Assembly: GCA_965227145.1 (NCBI GenBank) | Contig: OZ245730.1 | Location: forward strand, 5,084,001 to 5,148,000 | Reading direction: 5' to 3' | Origin: JACKAQ01 sp965227145 | GTDB taxonomy: Bacteria; Calditrichota; Calditrichia; RBG-13-44-9; J075 | Length of the DNA: 64,000 bases | Shown: positions 9,171 through 18,362 of the stretch, one piece after another | Position numbering within the stretch: position 1 is the stretch's first letter | Layout: the number at the start of each line of letters is the position of its first letter | Position numbers and translations under genes: made by a program | Notes under the pieces: generated by a model | Databases searched by the model: none | The model's input: only the letters and a program-made list of their open reading frames with translations | What the model was told of the DNA's origin: nothing

Positions 9171-9553
9171 CGCAAATACCTATTAACAATGAAACAACAC
9201 AAAAGGGAGCACACGGAGAGTCGTTAAATGAAGTTTTTCCAATATTTTGGCGAAACAATCCCTGATCGCCGCTCCGTCTTCCCTGACCTTGCAATTACAC
9301 ATCTTCGGATAAAATGGCGGCAACTTCAACATTTTGTTGCGACAAATTTTTGAGAATCGCCTATTTATCGCGCAATGACGAAACATAGAAAATCATGATA
9401 CTGTTGTTGGAACAGCCGTTCGGTTGGTAATTTTCGGCGGGATCAGCCATCAAAAAAATATCGAAATATGATTATTTTGCCAAATGACAATTAAACAGAA
9501 TTTACCGCACAGATTAAATTTTGGCAAACTAACGGCATATTTCTCGGCGGAAA
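9171..9553. other. Intergenic region upstream of the five-gene kinase operon
   Basis: 383 bases between two minus-strand genes. It must hold the promoter of the 9170-to-1 operon and the 3' end signals of the GAF/PAS kinase gene. It is A/T-rich towards 9391-9545. I see no convincing small gene, clean hairpin terminator or operator palindrome. An open frame at 9183-9386 encodes a sequence with no family resemblance, and I do not call it. Confidence 0.5.
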
Positions 9554-11815
9554 TTAATGCACCAGCGTGCTTTTCACCTGTTTCAAAATATCTTCGATCT
9601 GGAATGGTTTGCTGAGATAGCCCAACGCGCCGTTGCGCATAATTTCCTGTAATTCCTCGCGTTTCGCAAATCCGCTGATAATAATCACTTTCTGATCATT
9701 TTTGCGCTTTTTGATCTCCAGAAACGCCTCTTTTCCGCCCATTACCGGCATGCGCATGTCCAGAATTACCAGATCAATTTCATCCGCTTTCTGTTCAAAA
9801 ACCTCGACGCCCTCTTTGCCGTTTTCGGCGGTGAGCACCCGGAAACCGTGCGCCTCCAAAATTTCCTGCAACACGCTGCGAATGTTGTATTCGTCATCCA
9901 CAACCAGAATGCACGGTGCGATTTTGCCATTTTGCGCCGGCGCAGCGCTGATCGTTTTTCCGGCGTTTTTGGCGGGCGCCTCAACCAGCGGCAGGTAAAT
10001 TAAAAACGTCGTCGATTGCCCCGGAACGCTGGTTACAAAAATTTCGCCCTTCAGCTCTTTAACAATATTATAGGCGATAAAAAGTCCCATTCCGGCGGTA
10101 CCGTCATTTTTGATTTTGGTGGAAAAGAACGGCTTGAAAATATGCGGCAACAACTCCGGTTTGATGCCGTTGCCGTTATCGGTAAAGCGCATTTCCACAA
10201 AACTGCCGGGATTTAACGGATACATTTCCGGGCGAAGCAGCCCGGTTTCGTCCACGGTAACCACTCGTGTGTTCAATTGAATTTGCGGATTTTCCCGCTC
10301 ATTCAGCGCTTCCAAACTGTTTTTGGTGAAAATTTTGATGAGCCGGGCAAGCCGTCGGGTGTATAATTGCATCGCCGGCACGTCGTCCGAAAGCTCCATT
10401 TTGAACACAACGTGATCGCTGAGTTTTTCCTGAAAATGATCGACAACTTGCTTTATCAGTTTGTTTAAACTCGACTTACGTGGCGTTTCAATTTCCGGCA
10501 AATCGTAATTCAGGAATTTGCGGGTGAGCTGTTCGGTTTTGCCCAACGTGTTTTCCATCGCCGAAACATGTTTTTGCAACGCATGATCCTGCGGCAACTG
10601 CTGACGCATCAGGCTTACGTTTGGCACCATCACCGCCAACAAATCATTCAGGTGGCGGCTGATTACCGTTGAAAAATCTGCGGCCTGATCCAGCACTTCG
10701 TTGCGCGCTTTCACCTGTTCGCGGAAATGCTGAGCGGTAACATCAACTGCGATCACCATTTTCAGCGTAAATTTTTGTTGCAGCGTCATTTGGCTGAAAA
10801 AAATATTCCACACATGCATCGCACCGTTTTGGATAAACAACGGCGTGTGAAACGGCAGCAACTCACCATCGTGAATATTGTTGATGGCGTTATCGAAAGA
10901 TTCCTGCTGATCTTCCGGTAAAAAATGGGTGAATTTTTCGCCGATCGGCGAGATATGCCCGAATGCCGTGTTTTGCAACGCAGTGTTGTTGGCGTGCAAA
11001 ATGACGCCGCTTTCATCTAACGAAAAAATGTGCAGCGGTCCGCGATCAAAAAAATCGCCAAACTTGACCGGTTCAAAAACCTTGTGCAATCGCGCCTGCG
11101 ATAAAAACCGCTGTTTGAGGTGGAAAAAATAATAATGCTGGAAAATCATCAGCGAAAGCAGCCCCAAAATTACGTTGACGGACGATAGCTGCTCGATGGT
11201 TATCGCATCTTCCTGCCGGCTGTAAATGACCCCAAATCCATACAAATTGCGCTGGATTCGCAGCGGAATGATGATCGTGGATTTTGCGCCAAACATTTTC
11301 CAGGGCAAATTTTGCAGCTCCGGCCGCGATTCTTTTTCAAGGAAAAACGCCCGTTCTTTTTTGCCCAACGCTTTGCGAATGGTAGAAAGCGTTTTTTTAC
11401 CGGTTAAAAATGATTCGTAAATTTCGCGAGATTTTTCATCACTGGTTAGCAAATCGTCGCTTTTTTCTTCAGCATCAGATTTGATGTAAATAAATGCACC
11501 GTCGTAATTTATCTGCGATTTCAGATAGCGAAATGTAGATGCCACCATTTCGTCCGGCGATGCAAACCGGATCACTTCCTGCTGAAATTCGATCAATTCG
11601 GAGAGCACGTGAATCTGTTTCAGATACGCCTGAAAATGGTTATCCAAAGTATTCAGCGCCACTTTGACGGATTTTTTGAGCGCCCCCACATCCTCGGATA
11701 AATTACCGAGCCGGCTGATAACCGCTGCCGCGTTTTCGATGTTCCCGAGTGTGCTTAAAATGTTGTCAAAATGTGTATTAATATTCGACTGCATGTGATC
11801 CGTTTGCTGCTTCAT
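9554..11815 (-). CDS. Soluble GAF/PAS hybrid histidine kinase with displaced H-box histidine
   Basis: 753 residues with no signal peptide. An N-terminal helical region (1-75) is followed by a GAF-like domain (~80-225), a PAS-like domain (~255-360), a dimerisation/H-box region, an ATPase domain (NSLEALNERENP, DNGNGIKPELL, TAGMGLFIAYNI) and a C-terminal receiver (VVDDEYNIRSV, LVILDMRMPVMGG, YLSKPF). The H-box is unusual. The family normally reads HDFNNLL after a small residue, but here the sequence is ISRHLNDLL, so R387 occupies the usual histidine position and H388 is one place later. Activity therefore needs testing. The gene lies 41 bases after the HDOD gene and probably shares its transcript. 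The ATG at 11815 is taken as the start; M8 at 11794 is an alternative. Confidence 0.9.
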   Translation of the reverse strand: MKQQTDHMQSNINTHFDNILSTLGNIENAAAVISRLGNLSEDVGALKKSVKVALNTLDNHFQAYLKQIHVLSELIEFQQEVIRFASPDEMVASTFRYLKSQINYDGAFIYIKSDAEEKSDDLLTSDEKSREIYESFLTGKKTLSTIRKALGKKERAFFLEKESRPELQNLPWKMFGAKSTIIIPLRIQRNLYGFGVIYSRQEDAITIEQLSSVNVILGLLSLMIFQHYYFFHLKQRFLSQARLHKVFEPVKFGDFFDRGPLHIFSLDESGVILHANNTALQNTAFGHISPIGEKFTHFLPEDQQESFDNAINNIHDGELLPFHTPLFIQNGAMHVWNIFFSQMTLQQKFTLKMVIAVDVTAQHFREQVKARNEVLDQAADFSTVISRHLNDLLAVMVPNVSLMRQQLPQDHALQKHVSAMENTLGKTEQLTRKFLNYDLPEIETPRKSSLNKLIKQVVDHFQEKLSDHVVFKMELSDDVPAMQLYTRRLARLIKIFTKNSLEALNERENPQIQLNTRVVTVDETGLLRPEMYPLNPGSFVEMRFTDNGNGIKPELLPHIFKPFFSTKIKNDGTAGMGLFIAYNIVKELKGEIFVTSVPGQSTTFLIYLPLVEAPAKNAGKTISAAPAQNGKIAPCILVVDDEYNIRSVLQEILEAHGFRVLTAENGKEGVEVFEQKADEIDLVILDMRMPVMGGKEAFLEIKKRKNDQKVIIISGFAKREELQEIMRNGALGYLSKPFQIEDILKQVKSTLVH

Positions 11816-11856
11816 AATTTGCTACCCGATGGTTCAATGGTAAACATCTGCTCCCG

Positions 11857-12768
11857 TTATCCGGCGTACGCCGTCATTCCCATTGCCGCCAGTTGGCGAT
11901 CGTTTTTAAGTGCATGTTTTACACCACCCACCAATTCGTCAAATTCGCGTTCGTTAACAGGGAAAAGCTGGGTGAAATTGGCATCTAACCGGATGATGGC
12001 TTCCAAATTTATTGACTCCTGCCGAAGACAATGGGCAAGAAGGTTGCTCAAATAAATCACCTGAATCCCGCGATACACATCTGCTGAGCCGCTAAAATCC
12101 GCAGGGTAGTGGTGATACGTAATCATATTAACAAGAATTTGCGGGAATTGCCAACGTTCAATTAAAATTCCGCCCACATCGCCGTGGTTAAATCCCCATT
12201 TTTCTTGCTCTAACAGAAACAAATGCGTGTTGTTTTTTGCTGCGAACTGCGCCAATTCCAGGTATTCCTTTCCGATGGCAACCGACAGCGCCACTTTTCC
12301 GATATCATGAATCAGCCCGCCGACAAACAATGTATCTGCAATATTTAACGAAAATTTTCCCGACAGCGATCGGCAAATGGCGCCGGTTAAAACCGCATGT
12401 TCCCACGCTGTTTTGAAATCGATCGCCAACCGTCCCGTAAATTGTTTGTAATAATGGCGGAATGCAAAACTGACTGCAATATCGCGGATGAGATTTAGCC
12501 CCAGAATAACAATGGCGCGCTGGATATTTGCAATTTCCCGGGGATAGTTGAAATAGCTGGAATTGGCGATTCGGAGCACTTCGGTGGTAAGCGTTTGATC
12601 GCCGGAAATGGCGGTGGCAATTTGCGATGCGTTCGAATGCTCATCCGAACACAGGCGTATCACTTGCAATGCTGCAATTTTCGGCATCGGCAAATGCTCG
12701 ATCTGCTTTACAATGGATTCCAGATCGTGTTTCACGGCTTCCCAAACCTTCCCAATCCTGTTGTGCAA
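11857..12768 (-). CDS. HDOD-domain signalling protein
   Basis: 303 residues, mostly one HDOD domain. Recognisable parts are HLPMPKIAALQVIRLCSDE, ISGDQTLTTEVLRIANSSYF, IQRAIVILGLNLIRDIAVS and GGLIHDIGKVAL, the last a retained HD signature. HDOD proteins are regulatory relatives of HD-GYP phosphodiesterases and usually lack catalysis. They often sit next to kinases. I use a TTG start at 12766-12768 because AGGTGA lies five to six bases upstream and the next ATG would cut into the domain. It is likely co-transcribed with the hybrid kinase downstream. Confidence 0.9.
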   Translation of the reverse strand: MHNRIGKVWEAVKHDLESIVKQIEHLPMPKIAALQVIRLCSDEHSNASQIATAISGDQTLTTEVLRIANSSYFNYPREIANIQRAIVILGLNLIRDIAVSFAFRHYYKQFTGRLAIDFKTAWEHAVLTGAICRSLSGKFSLNIADTLFVGGLIHDIGKVALSVAIGKEYLELAQFAAKNNTHLFLLEQEKWGFNHGDVGGILIERWQFPQILVNMITYHHYPADFSGSADVYRGIQVIYLSNLLAHCLRQESINLEAIIRLDANFTQLFPVNEREFDELVGGVKHALKNDRQLAAMGMTAYAG

Positions 12769-12860
12769 AAATTCACCTGATATTCAATCCGCACCGTTCC
12801 GGCTGACGCCGCCAACATGTAAAAATTCAACAAAAAACCGGATTAAATGATCAGAATTAC

Positions 12861-12910
12861 AAAAGGTAACGGCTGCGAATGTTATAGATTTTTCGCTGCC
12901 GTTACCTTTT
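12861..12910 (-). terminator. Long hairpin, likely terminator of the 13610-12969 gene
   Basis: AAAAGGTAACGGC at 12861-12873 pairs perfectly with 12898-12910. A further 5-bp inner stem (GCGAA/TTCGC) is separated by a T/T mismatch. Read on the minus strand, the hairpin ends in TTTTGT. It lies 58 bases after the outer-membrane protein gene and before the TTG-started HDOD gene. Confidence 0.7.
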
Positions 12911-12968
12911 GAACTATCGAAATTTTATGGACTGACTTTATCAGGAAGTTGGGAAGTTCCGTTCGCAA

Positions 12969-13610
12969 TTAAAACGCACGCACAAACCCGAATGCAAAAG
13001 TTAAGCCGCTGTAATCTTCGCTGAAACGCAGCGGTGAATCGAAATCGAGCGCCATGTAACGGACATCCGCAGAGATTGCCCATTCATCCGCCCACAAATA
13101 ATCGACGCCGATTCCGGCGAAACCGCCGCCGCCCAAATCCGCGTTAATCGATGAAATGGAATCCCAAAACGAATGTTGATTTTCCATTCGCAACCCGATT
13201 GCCGGACCCAATCCCGCAATCACATACGGCGAAATTGAGCTGGCCGGACGATTGGTCAGGCGCATTTTCATCGAGAACCAAAAGGGCATCAGCAAACTGG
13301 TTTGGCTGATACCGGGAAGCCCGGCGCCATAATAATCGTTTGCCAAATTTACACCGGTTGAGACCGGCAAAATATCCACATTAAAGCCATACATGAACCG
13401 GCCGCTGCCTTTCCGAAAATAGGAAAGAGTGGAACCAAAATATCCCGCGCCGGCAACAAACTGCACTTTCCCGTTCTGCTGGTCAAAATCTTGCCAGCTC
13501 ATTTGGTTAGGTTGATGCACTTTGGTTTTGGCAAATCCGTTTGAGGCTTGCCCATACGCAACAAAACTGAACAGCGCCAAAAAGGCAATCAGTAAATTTA
13601 GCCGTTTCAT
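12969..13610 (-). CDS. Small outer-membrane beta-barrel protein, unknown function
   Basis: 213 residues. A signal peptide (KRLNLLIAFLALFSFVAYGQ) is followed by alternating polar and aromatic strands. The protein ends in GLTFAFGFVRAF, and a terminal aromatic residue is the usual signal of proteins inserted by the BAM machinery. The pattern GYFGSTLSYFRKGSGRFMYG with glycine-rich turns fits an 8-stranded OmpA/OmpW-like barrel. I use the ATG at 13610, since AGAGGTG lies immediately upstream; a GTG at 13616 would place that site inside the gene. No specific family is recognised. Confidence 0.8.
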   Translation of the reverse strand: MKRLNLLIAFLALFSFVAYGQASNGFAKTKVHQPNQMSWQDFDQQNGKVQFVAGAGYFGSTLSYFRKGSGRFMYGFNVDILPVSTGVNLANDYYGAGLPGISQTSLLMPFWFSMKMRLTNRPASSISPYVIAGLGPAIGLRMENQHSFWDSISSINADLGGGGFAGIGVDYLWADEWAISADVRYMALDFDSPLRFSEDYSGLTFAFGFVRAF

Positions 13611-13656
13611 ATACACCTCTCGGTTTGATGAATATTTTGTTACAAAAAAAGGTAGC

Positions 13657-15084
13657 TTACAGACTGTATTTATTGACTTTATTGCGCAACGTTCGCAGCG
13701 TGAATCCGAGCTTTTGCGCAGCTTTCGTTTTGTTGTTTTCGCATTCCACGAGCGCCTGGCGGATAATTTCGCGTTCGCAGGCTTCCAGTTTATCGCGATA
13801 GGACAGATCGTTGCGATCGTTAATAATTTGCAGCAGCGGCGAATTTATCGCCCGGCGGCCTTTGAGATACGGCGGCAAATCATCCGGTTCGATGCTGCCG
13901 CTATCGCACATTACCACCGCATTTTCGATGGCGTTTTCCAGTTCGCGAACGTTGCCCGGCCATTCGTACGCCATTAATATTTTACGCGCATCCGCGGAAA
14001 TGGATTCTATTTTCCGTTGATCTTTTGCGGCATATTTTTTCAAAAAATGGTCGGTCAGCGGACCCACATCTTCCTGCCGTTCGCGGAGCGGCGGAATCAT
14101 AATCGGAATCACGTTCAGGCGATAATACAAATCTTCGCGGAACAATCCTTCGCTCATTTTCTTTTCCAGATCGGCGTTTGTTGCGGCAATTAATCGCACA
14201 TCCACTTCGATATTTTCCACGCCACCAACGCGGTTAAACCGGCGTTCCTGCAGCACCCGCAGCAATTTTGCCTGCAACGATAGCGGCAGTTCACCAATTT
14301 CATCGAGAAACAGTGATCCGCCGTTGGCGATTTCAAATTTGCCCTGTTTCAATTTATATGCGCCGGTAAACGCGCCTTTTTCGTGCCCGAACAGTTCGCT
14401 TTCCAGCAAATTTTCGGGAATCGATGCGCAGTTGATTTCCACCATATGGGCTTCGCTGCGCTTGCTTTGGTAGTGGATTGCCCGGGCGATCAGCTCTTTT
14501 CCGGTGCCGCTTTCGCCGCGCAACAGCACGGTTGCGTTGGCGCTGGCCACTTTGGCAACTTTCTGGAAAACCTGCTGCATTCTGCCGCTAACGCCAACAA
14601 TATTTTCAAACCGGTAGGTTTTGGTGATTTTGGATTTCAGCTCCTGATTTTCCTGCTGCAGGCGCTGTTCATCCAGTGCCCGTCGCAAAATGATCAGCAA
14701 TTCATCCAGATTGATCGGCTTGGTGAGATAATCGTAAATGCCCATTTTCATTGCATTTACAGCGTTTTTCACTGTGCCGAAAGCGGTCATCATAATAATT
14801 TTGACATCCTGCCGCTGATCCAGCAACATTTTGGAAAGCTCAAGCCCGTCTGTATCCGGCAGCAAATAATCCATCAACACCACCTGAAATTCGCCTTTTT
14901 TGAACACGCTTTGGGCCATCCGCGCGTTTTTGGATTTGGTGATGTCAAAGCCTTCATCTTCCAGAATTTCCGCCAAACCATTCAAAGTATTGATGTCATC
15001 TTCTACGACTAAAATTTTTTCTTTAACAGAAATTTTTTGTGTCATTTGTTGTGGGTGTCCGTCTGTGAGCGTGTTTGCTTCCAT
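13657..15084 (-). CDS. NtrC-family sigma-54-dependent response regulator
   Basis: 475 residues: a receiver (about 22-140) with D29/D30, phosphoacceptor D72 and K122; an AAA+ sigma-54 activator domain (~160-390) with Walker A GESGTGKE (190-197), the sigma-54 contact loop GAFTGA (237-242), Walker B LFLDE (258-262) and WPGNVRELEN; and a Fis-type helix-turn-helix at the end (NNKTKAAQKLGFTLRTLRNK). It activates sigma-54 promoters when phosphorylated. No kinase is directly adjacent, but several kinases lie downstream on the same strand. The start at 15084 lacks a clear ribosome site; the ATG at 15045 is an alternative and would not affect any domain. Confidence 0.96.
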   Translation of the reverse strand: MEANTLTDGHPQQMTQKISVKEKILVVEDDINTLNGLAEILEDEGFDITKSKNARMAQSVFKKGEFQVVLMDYLLPDTDGLELSKMLLDQRQDVKIIMMTAFGTVKNAVNAMKMGIYDYLTKPINLDELLIILRRALDEQRLQQENQELKSKITKTYRFENIVGVSGRMQQVFQKVAKVASANATVLLRGESGTGKELIARAIHYQSKRSEAHMVEINCASIPENLLESELFGHEKGAFTGAYKLKQGKFEIANGGSLFLDEIGELPLSLQAKLLRVLQERRFNRVGGVENIEVDVRLIAATNADLEKKMSEGLFREDLYYRLNVIPIMIPPLRERQEDVGPLTDHFLKKYAAKDQRKIESISADARKILMAYEWPGNVRELENAIENAVVMCDSGSIEPDDLPPYLKGRRAINSPLLQIINDRNDLSYRDKLEACEREIIRQALVECENNKTKAAQKLGFTLRTLRNKVNKYSL

Positions 15085-15347
15085 TTATACAAAGCCATAT
15101 TTTTATTCAACTTACAACAATCATTTGGATTGAATCCAACCAACTGAAATGATCCGGTTGCCCGTGGTCATTCGCCGAATGTTTTAATCTACAACGAAAA
15201 ATACGCAAAATCAATTCCACTAATGGGGTATTTCCGTAATTTACAAACGGTTGGGCGATCGCCCGGTTGATTATTCGCGAAAAAGTTGCTATGTTTAGCT
15301 TTTGAAAATCAGCGATCGATGCGAAACAAAACGCAGAAAGGGACAAA

Positions 15348-15665
15348 ATGCCATTTATTCCGTTATCGGATATTGAACCGCGCGAAATCATCCCCGGATT
15401 TCACGGACGGCTGGTGCATGGGGAACGGATGACGTTTGTGTATTGGAACATCGAAAAAGATGCCGTTTTGCCCGAACACTCGCACGAAAATGAGCAAATG
15501 AGCATGTTGGTGGACGGCGCATTCGAGATGACGCTGGACGGCGAAACCCAAACGTTAAAACCCGGAATTGTCGTTACAATTCCATCAAATATGCGGCATT
15601 CCGGCAAAGCTTTGACGCCCTGCGTGATTGTCGAAATGTTCAGTCCGGTTCGCACATACAGCTAA
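15348..15665 (+). CDS. Small cupin-domain protein
   Basis: 105 residues forming one cupin barrel. Motif 1 is VLPEHSHENEQMSMLVDGAFEM, with the metal-binding histidines and glutamate. Motif 2 (LKPGIVVTIPSNMRHSG) supplies the last histidine. An AAAGGGA ribosome site precedes the ATG. First gene of a plus-strand group with a DNA glycosylase and an HD protein. Single-domain cupins of this kind bind metals and can be sensors or small enzymes; the substrate cannot be told here. Confidence 0.88.
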   Translation: MPFIPLSDIEPREIIPGFHGRLVHGERMTFVYWNIEKDAVLPEHSHENEQMSMLVDGAFEMTLDGETQTLKPGIVVTIPSNMRHSGKALTPCVIVEMFSPVRTYS

Positions 15666-15681
15666 TAAACCCAATAAAATC

Positions 15682-16314
15682 ATGACTATAAAAAAAACGT
15701 TGAATGAACAATCGCTGGCAATCGCGGCGCTAAAACTTGCGGAAAATGATGCGGATTTCGCAGGCATCATCGAACGGCACGGCACGCCGCCGCTGTGGGC
15801 GCGCGAACCGGGATTTGCCACGCTGGTGCACATCATTCTGGAACAGCAGGTTTCGCTGGCATCCGCGAAAGCGGCATTCGACAAACTGTCTGCAACCGCC
15901 GCGCCGCTGAAACCGGAAACCGTGCTCCCGCTGGATGATGCAACAATGAAAATCGCCGGCGTCAGTCGCCAGAAAGCACGGTATTTGTGCCATTTGTCCG
16001 AATCAATTTTGAACGGCGAGCTGGATTTGGCAGCGTTGCATCGCGAAAGCGATGAATTTGTGCACATGGAATTGCAGAAAATAAAGGGCATCGGCAATTG
16101 GACAACCAGCGTGTATTTGCTGATGGCGTTGCTGCGCCCGGATGCCTGGCCGGTCGGTGACCTGGCGCTGGCAAAAGCGTTGCAGCGACTCAAAAACCTG
16201 CCAAAGTTGCCCGACGCCGCACAGTTGACCGAATTCGGCGAGCAATGGCGACCGTTCCGGGCAGTAGCTGCCCGGTTGCTGTGGCATTTTTATCTCAGCG
16301 AACCGAAACATTAA
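15682..16314 (+). CDS. DNA-3-methyladenine glycosylase, AlkA-like HhH-GPD
   Basis: 210 residues from the ATG at 15682, 16 bases after the cupin stop. An in-frame ATG at 15628 would overlap the cupin by 38 bases and adds residues with no family resemblance. The fold signature is ILEQQVSLASAKAAFDKL, the helix-hairpin-helix is KIKGIGNWTTSVYLLMAL, and the catalytic aspartate is in AWPVGDLALAKAL. It removes alkylated purines from DNA in base-excision repair. It lacks AlkA's N-terminal domain, as many short bacterial relatives do. Confidence 0.9.
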   Translation: MTIKKTLNEQSLAIAALKLAENDADFAGIIERHGTPPLWAREPGFATLVHIILEQQVSLASAKAAFDKLSATAAPLKPETVLPLDDATMKIAGVSRQKARYLCHLSESILNGELDLAALHRESDEFVHMELQKIKGIGNWTTSVYLLMALLRPDAWPVGDLALAKALQRLKNLPKLPDAAQLTEFGEQWRPFRAVAARLLWHFYLSEPKH

Positions 16315-16330
16315 CCGCAGGTGAAAACAA

Positions 16331-16882
16331 ATGAACAGAGCAGAAGCCTACCAATTATTGACCGAATACACCGAAAAAGATGCGCTGATCAAACACGCCC
16401 TGTCCGTTGAAGGTGCGATGCGGGCGTATGCCGAAAAATTTGGCGAAGATGTGGAAGCCTGGGGCATCGTCGGGTTGCTGCACGATTTCGATTACGAAAA
16501 ACACCCGACGCAGGATGAGCACCCGTTTGTCGGTGCGGAAATTTTGCGTAAAAAAAGCTACCCGGAGGAATGGATTCGCGCGATTCTCGGACACGCCTCA
16601 TACAGCGGCGTTCCCCGCGATTCGCTGATGGCTAAAACCCTGTTCGCGGTGGACGAGCTTTGCGGGTTCATCACCGCTGTGGCGTATGTGCGACCGAGCC
16701 GCAGTCTGGCGGAAGTATCGGTCAAATCCGTTAAAAAGAAGTTGAAAGACAAACGGTTTGCCGCCGCAGTCAGCCGGGAAGATATTCAACAGGGAACAGA
16801 AGAATTGGGTGTGGATTTGGATGCGCACATCGATTTTACGATCAAAGCGCTACAGCGGATTTCGGACGATCTCGGTTTGTAA
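16331..16882 (+). CDS. HD-domain phosphohydrolase-like protein
   Basis: 183 residues. The HD motif is GIVGLLHDFDYEKHP, followed by EILRKKSYPEEWIRAILGHA, which supplies further metal ligands as in small HDIG hydrolases. AGGTGA precedes the ATG with good spacing. It closes the cupin/glycosylase/HD group. Family members act on nucleotides or nucleic acids; the substrate is not predictable. Confidence 0.85.
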   Translation: MNRAEAYQLLTEYTEKDALIKHALSVEGAMRAYAEKFGEDVEAWGIVGLLHDFDYEKHPTQDEHPFVGAEILRKKSYPEEWIRAILGHASYSGVPRDSLMAKTLFAVDELCGFITAVAYVRPSRSLAEVSVKSVKKKLKDKRFAAAVSREDIQQGTEELGVDLDAHIDFTIKALQRISDDLGL

Positions 16883-16898
16883 TACATCATCAATCGTC

Positions 16899-16954
16899 GT
16901 AGAGGCAATGCATTAATTGCCTCTAAGTAAAGGCCATTCATGAATTGCCTCTAC
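16899..16954. repeat. Pair of inverted GTAG palindromic repeats (REP-like doublet)
   Basis: Two hairpins in inverted order. 16899-16925 begins GTAGAGGCAATGCAT and folds on ATTGCCTCTA. 16927-16954 begins GTAAAGGCCATTCATG and ends in CCTCTAC. A perfect single copy of the same element is at 22249-22276. A GTAG head followed by a hairpin is the layout of REP elements mobilised by RAYT transposases. The doublet lies between converging genes and could also stop transcription. Confidence 0.7.
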
Positions 16955-16963
16955 AAAAAATCG

Positions 16964-18187
16964 CTAAATTTTCGCCACTTTTGACGACACAGCAGGTTGC
17001 GATTTTCCGAACAGCCGCCCTTTCACGGAATCGAGAAACGGCGCGATGGTCGGCATCGGATCTGCCAACCGGAAATGCGGCAGCACCTGCGGTTTGGCAA
17101 TGCTTTTCAGATATTCAAACAATGTAATTTCGTTGAGCGCCTTTAATTCTTTGTAAGCCAGCCAATCGCGGCGCGGAAACCACAGCGTCACATTTTCCTC
17201 AAATTTCTCGATTTTTGGCACCTGCAATCCGGTCAAATGGCAATAAATTACCCAATCGGTTTCCATGCCGCATCGCACCAGCAATTCATGCGCTGCGGTA
17301 ATGCGCGGGTTACATTCGATGAGCTTCCATTTGTTATCGCGCAAATCTTTTTTGAACTCCACATTGCCGAGCCCTTTCAGCCCCATTCCCCGGAAAAACT
17401 GCATCCCGACTTTCGCAACCTCGGGATCCCAGCGCGTAACATGGTAGCAGCCTTGCCCGTTGTTTTTGGGGAAACGGCGAATCACCGCTTTGGTGAAATG
17501 AAACAGCGGATTGTCATCTTTATCGAGATAAGTGTAATAGCTGGCAAGTTGCGTATCCGGTCCGGGAATCATTTCGCTGACGATCACCTTTTGCTGCTTC
17601 GCCAACGACTGATCCAGCCGCATGCGCAATTCGTCCCAATTATCCGCAAAAAACAGCTTTTCGCCATTGAACGCTTTTTGGAACAGGTGCGAGTGCTGCG
17701 GCTTCACGATGGTCGGAAACATTATTTCTTTGGGATCGATTTTGGCGATGTCTGCCTCCGTATCGACCACCGCAAATTTGGGCACCGGAATACCGATATC
17801 GCGGGCTTTTTCCATCGTGCGGCGTTTGTTGAGCATCGTCAAATGCACGTCGGGAATGGAATCGTCCAGAATATAGCGTTTGGCGAGCTGCTGGTTGTAT
17901 TTCGCGAGAAATTCCAGTCCGTCGTCGTTGCAGGGCATGATCACGCTGCCGGTCAGTTCCGGCAAAGGCTTGTCCAGCAACAGTTCCCGCCAGTTATCCG
18001 ACACACTTTTTTTGTCGGAAAACGGGAAAACTTTGGTGGCAAATCGCGTGAAAGTGGCGCAATTATCCGCCTGCACCATCAGATACACCGGGATGCCCCG
18101 GCGACCCAGATTCCGCGCTACTGCCAGCGCATTCGACGATCCGCCCAAAACGACGACGGGTGTTTTATCCGATTGTTTGAGAAACAT
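16964..18187 (-). CDS. ATP-grasp carboxylate-amine ligase, first of two
   Basis: 407 residues with an N-terminal Rossmann-like pre-ATP-grasp domain (VVVLGGSSNALAVARNLGRR) and an ATP-grasp fold: MLNKRRTMEKARDIGIPVPK, TIVKPQHSH, KVIVSEMIPGPD, and the metal-binding end GNVEFKKD...LIECNPRITAAHE. Enzymes of this type activate a carboxylate as acyl phosphate and join it to an amine. PylC-like and D-aspartate-ligase-like enzymes look similar. A GGGA site precedes the ATG. Another ATP-grasp gene lies upstream on the same strand, separated by a hairpin repeat region. The substrate is unknown. Confidence 0.87.
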   Translation of the reverse strand: MFLKQSDKTPVVVLGGSSNALAVARNLGRRGIPVYLMVQADNCATFTRFATKVFPFSDKKSVSDNWRELLLDKPLPELTGSVIMPCNDDGLEFLAKYNQQLAKRYILDDSIPDVHLTMLNKRRTMEKARDIGIPVPKFAVVDTEADIAKIDPKEIMFPTIVKPQHSHLFQKAFNGEKLFFADNWDELRMRLDQSLAKQQKVIVSEMIPGPDTQLASYYTYLDKDDNPLFHFTKAVIRRFPKNNGQGCYHVTRWDPEVAKVGMQFFRGMGLKGLGNVEFKKDLRDNKWKLIECNPRITAAHELLVRCGMETDWVIYCHLTGLQVPKIEKFEENVTLWFPRRDWLAYKELKALNEITLFEYLKSIAKPQVLPHFRLADPMPTIAPFLDSVKGRLFGKSQPAVSSKVAKI

Positions 18188-18267
18188 CGCTGTTCCCTTT
18201 TAGGTTAAAATCCATTTTGATTTTCACTGATTTTTGAATCAGAAAATTCGAGCATCAAATTAATTTC

Positions 18268-18338
18268 GGAACGCATGTATGCGTTCCCTGCTGTTCAAAA
18301 TTGTATCTTATTTCGGAACGGTCGCGATCGTTCCCTAC
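18268..18338. repeat. Two GGAACG hairpin repeats in the same orientation
   Basis: 18268-18287 (GGAACGCAT, two bases, ATGCGTTCC) and 18315-18334 (GGAACGGTCGCGATCGTTCC) followed by CTAC at 18335-18338. Both are preceded by ATTTC. The second matches the element at 19939-19962 except for one base. On the minus strand it reads GTAG then the palindrome. It lies between the two ATP-grasp genes. Confidence 0.65.
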
Positions 18339-18362
18339 GATAATTTTATATTTTTCAATACA

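Noticed and set aside
9183..9386. Open frame on the minus strand in the kinase-operon leader
   Set aside because: No family resemblance, no clear ribosome site, and the region must hold a promoter.
15107..15391. 94-codon minus-strand frame overlapping the cupin start
   Set aside because: It crosses the cupin gene, which has a strong ribosome site and clear motifs. The frame has no recognisable features.
17237..18208. Long plus-strand frame (323 codons) opposite the first ATP-grasp gene
   Set aside because: Antisense shadow: it lies wholly over a gene with clear ATP-grasp motifs and is rich in His, Arg and Phe, as expected from reverse reading.
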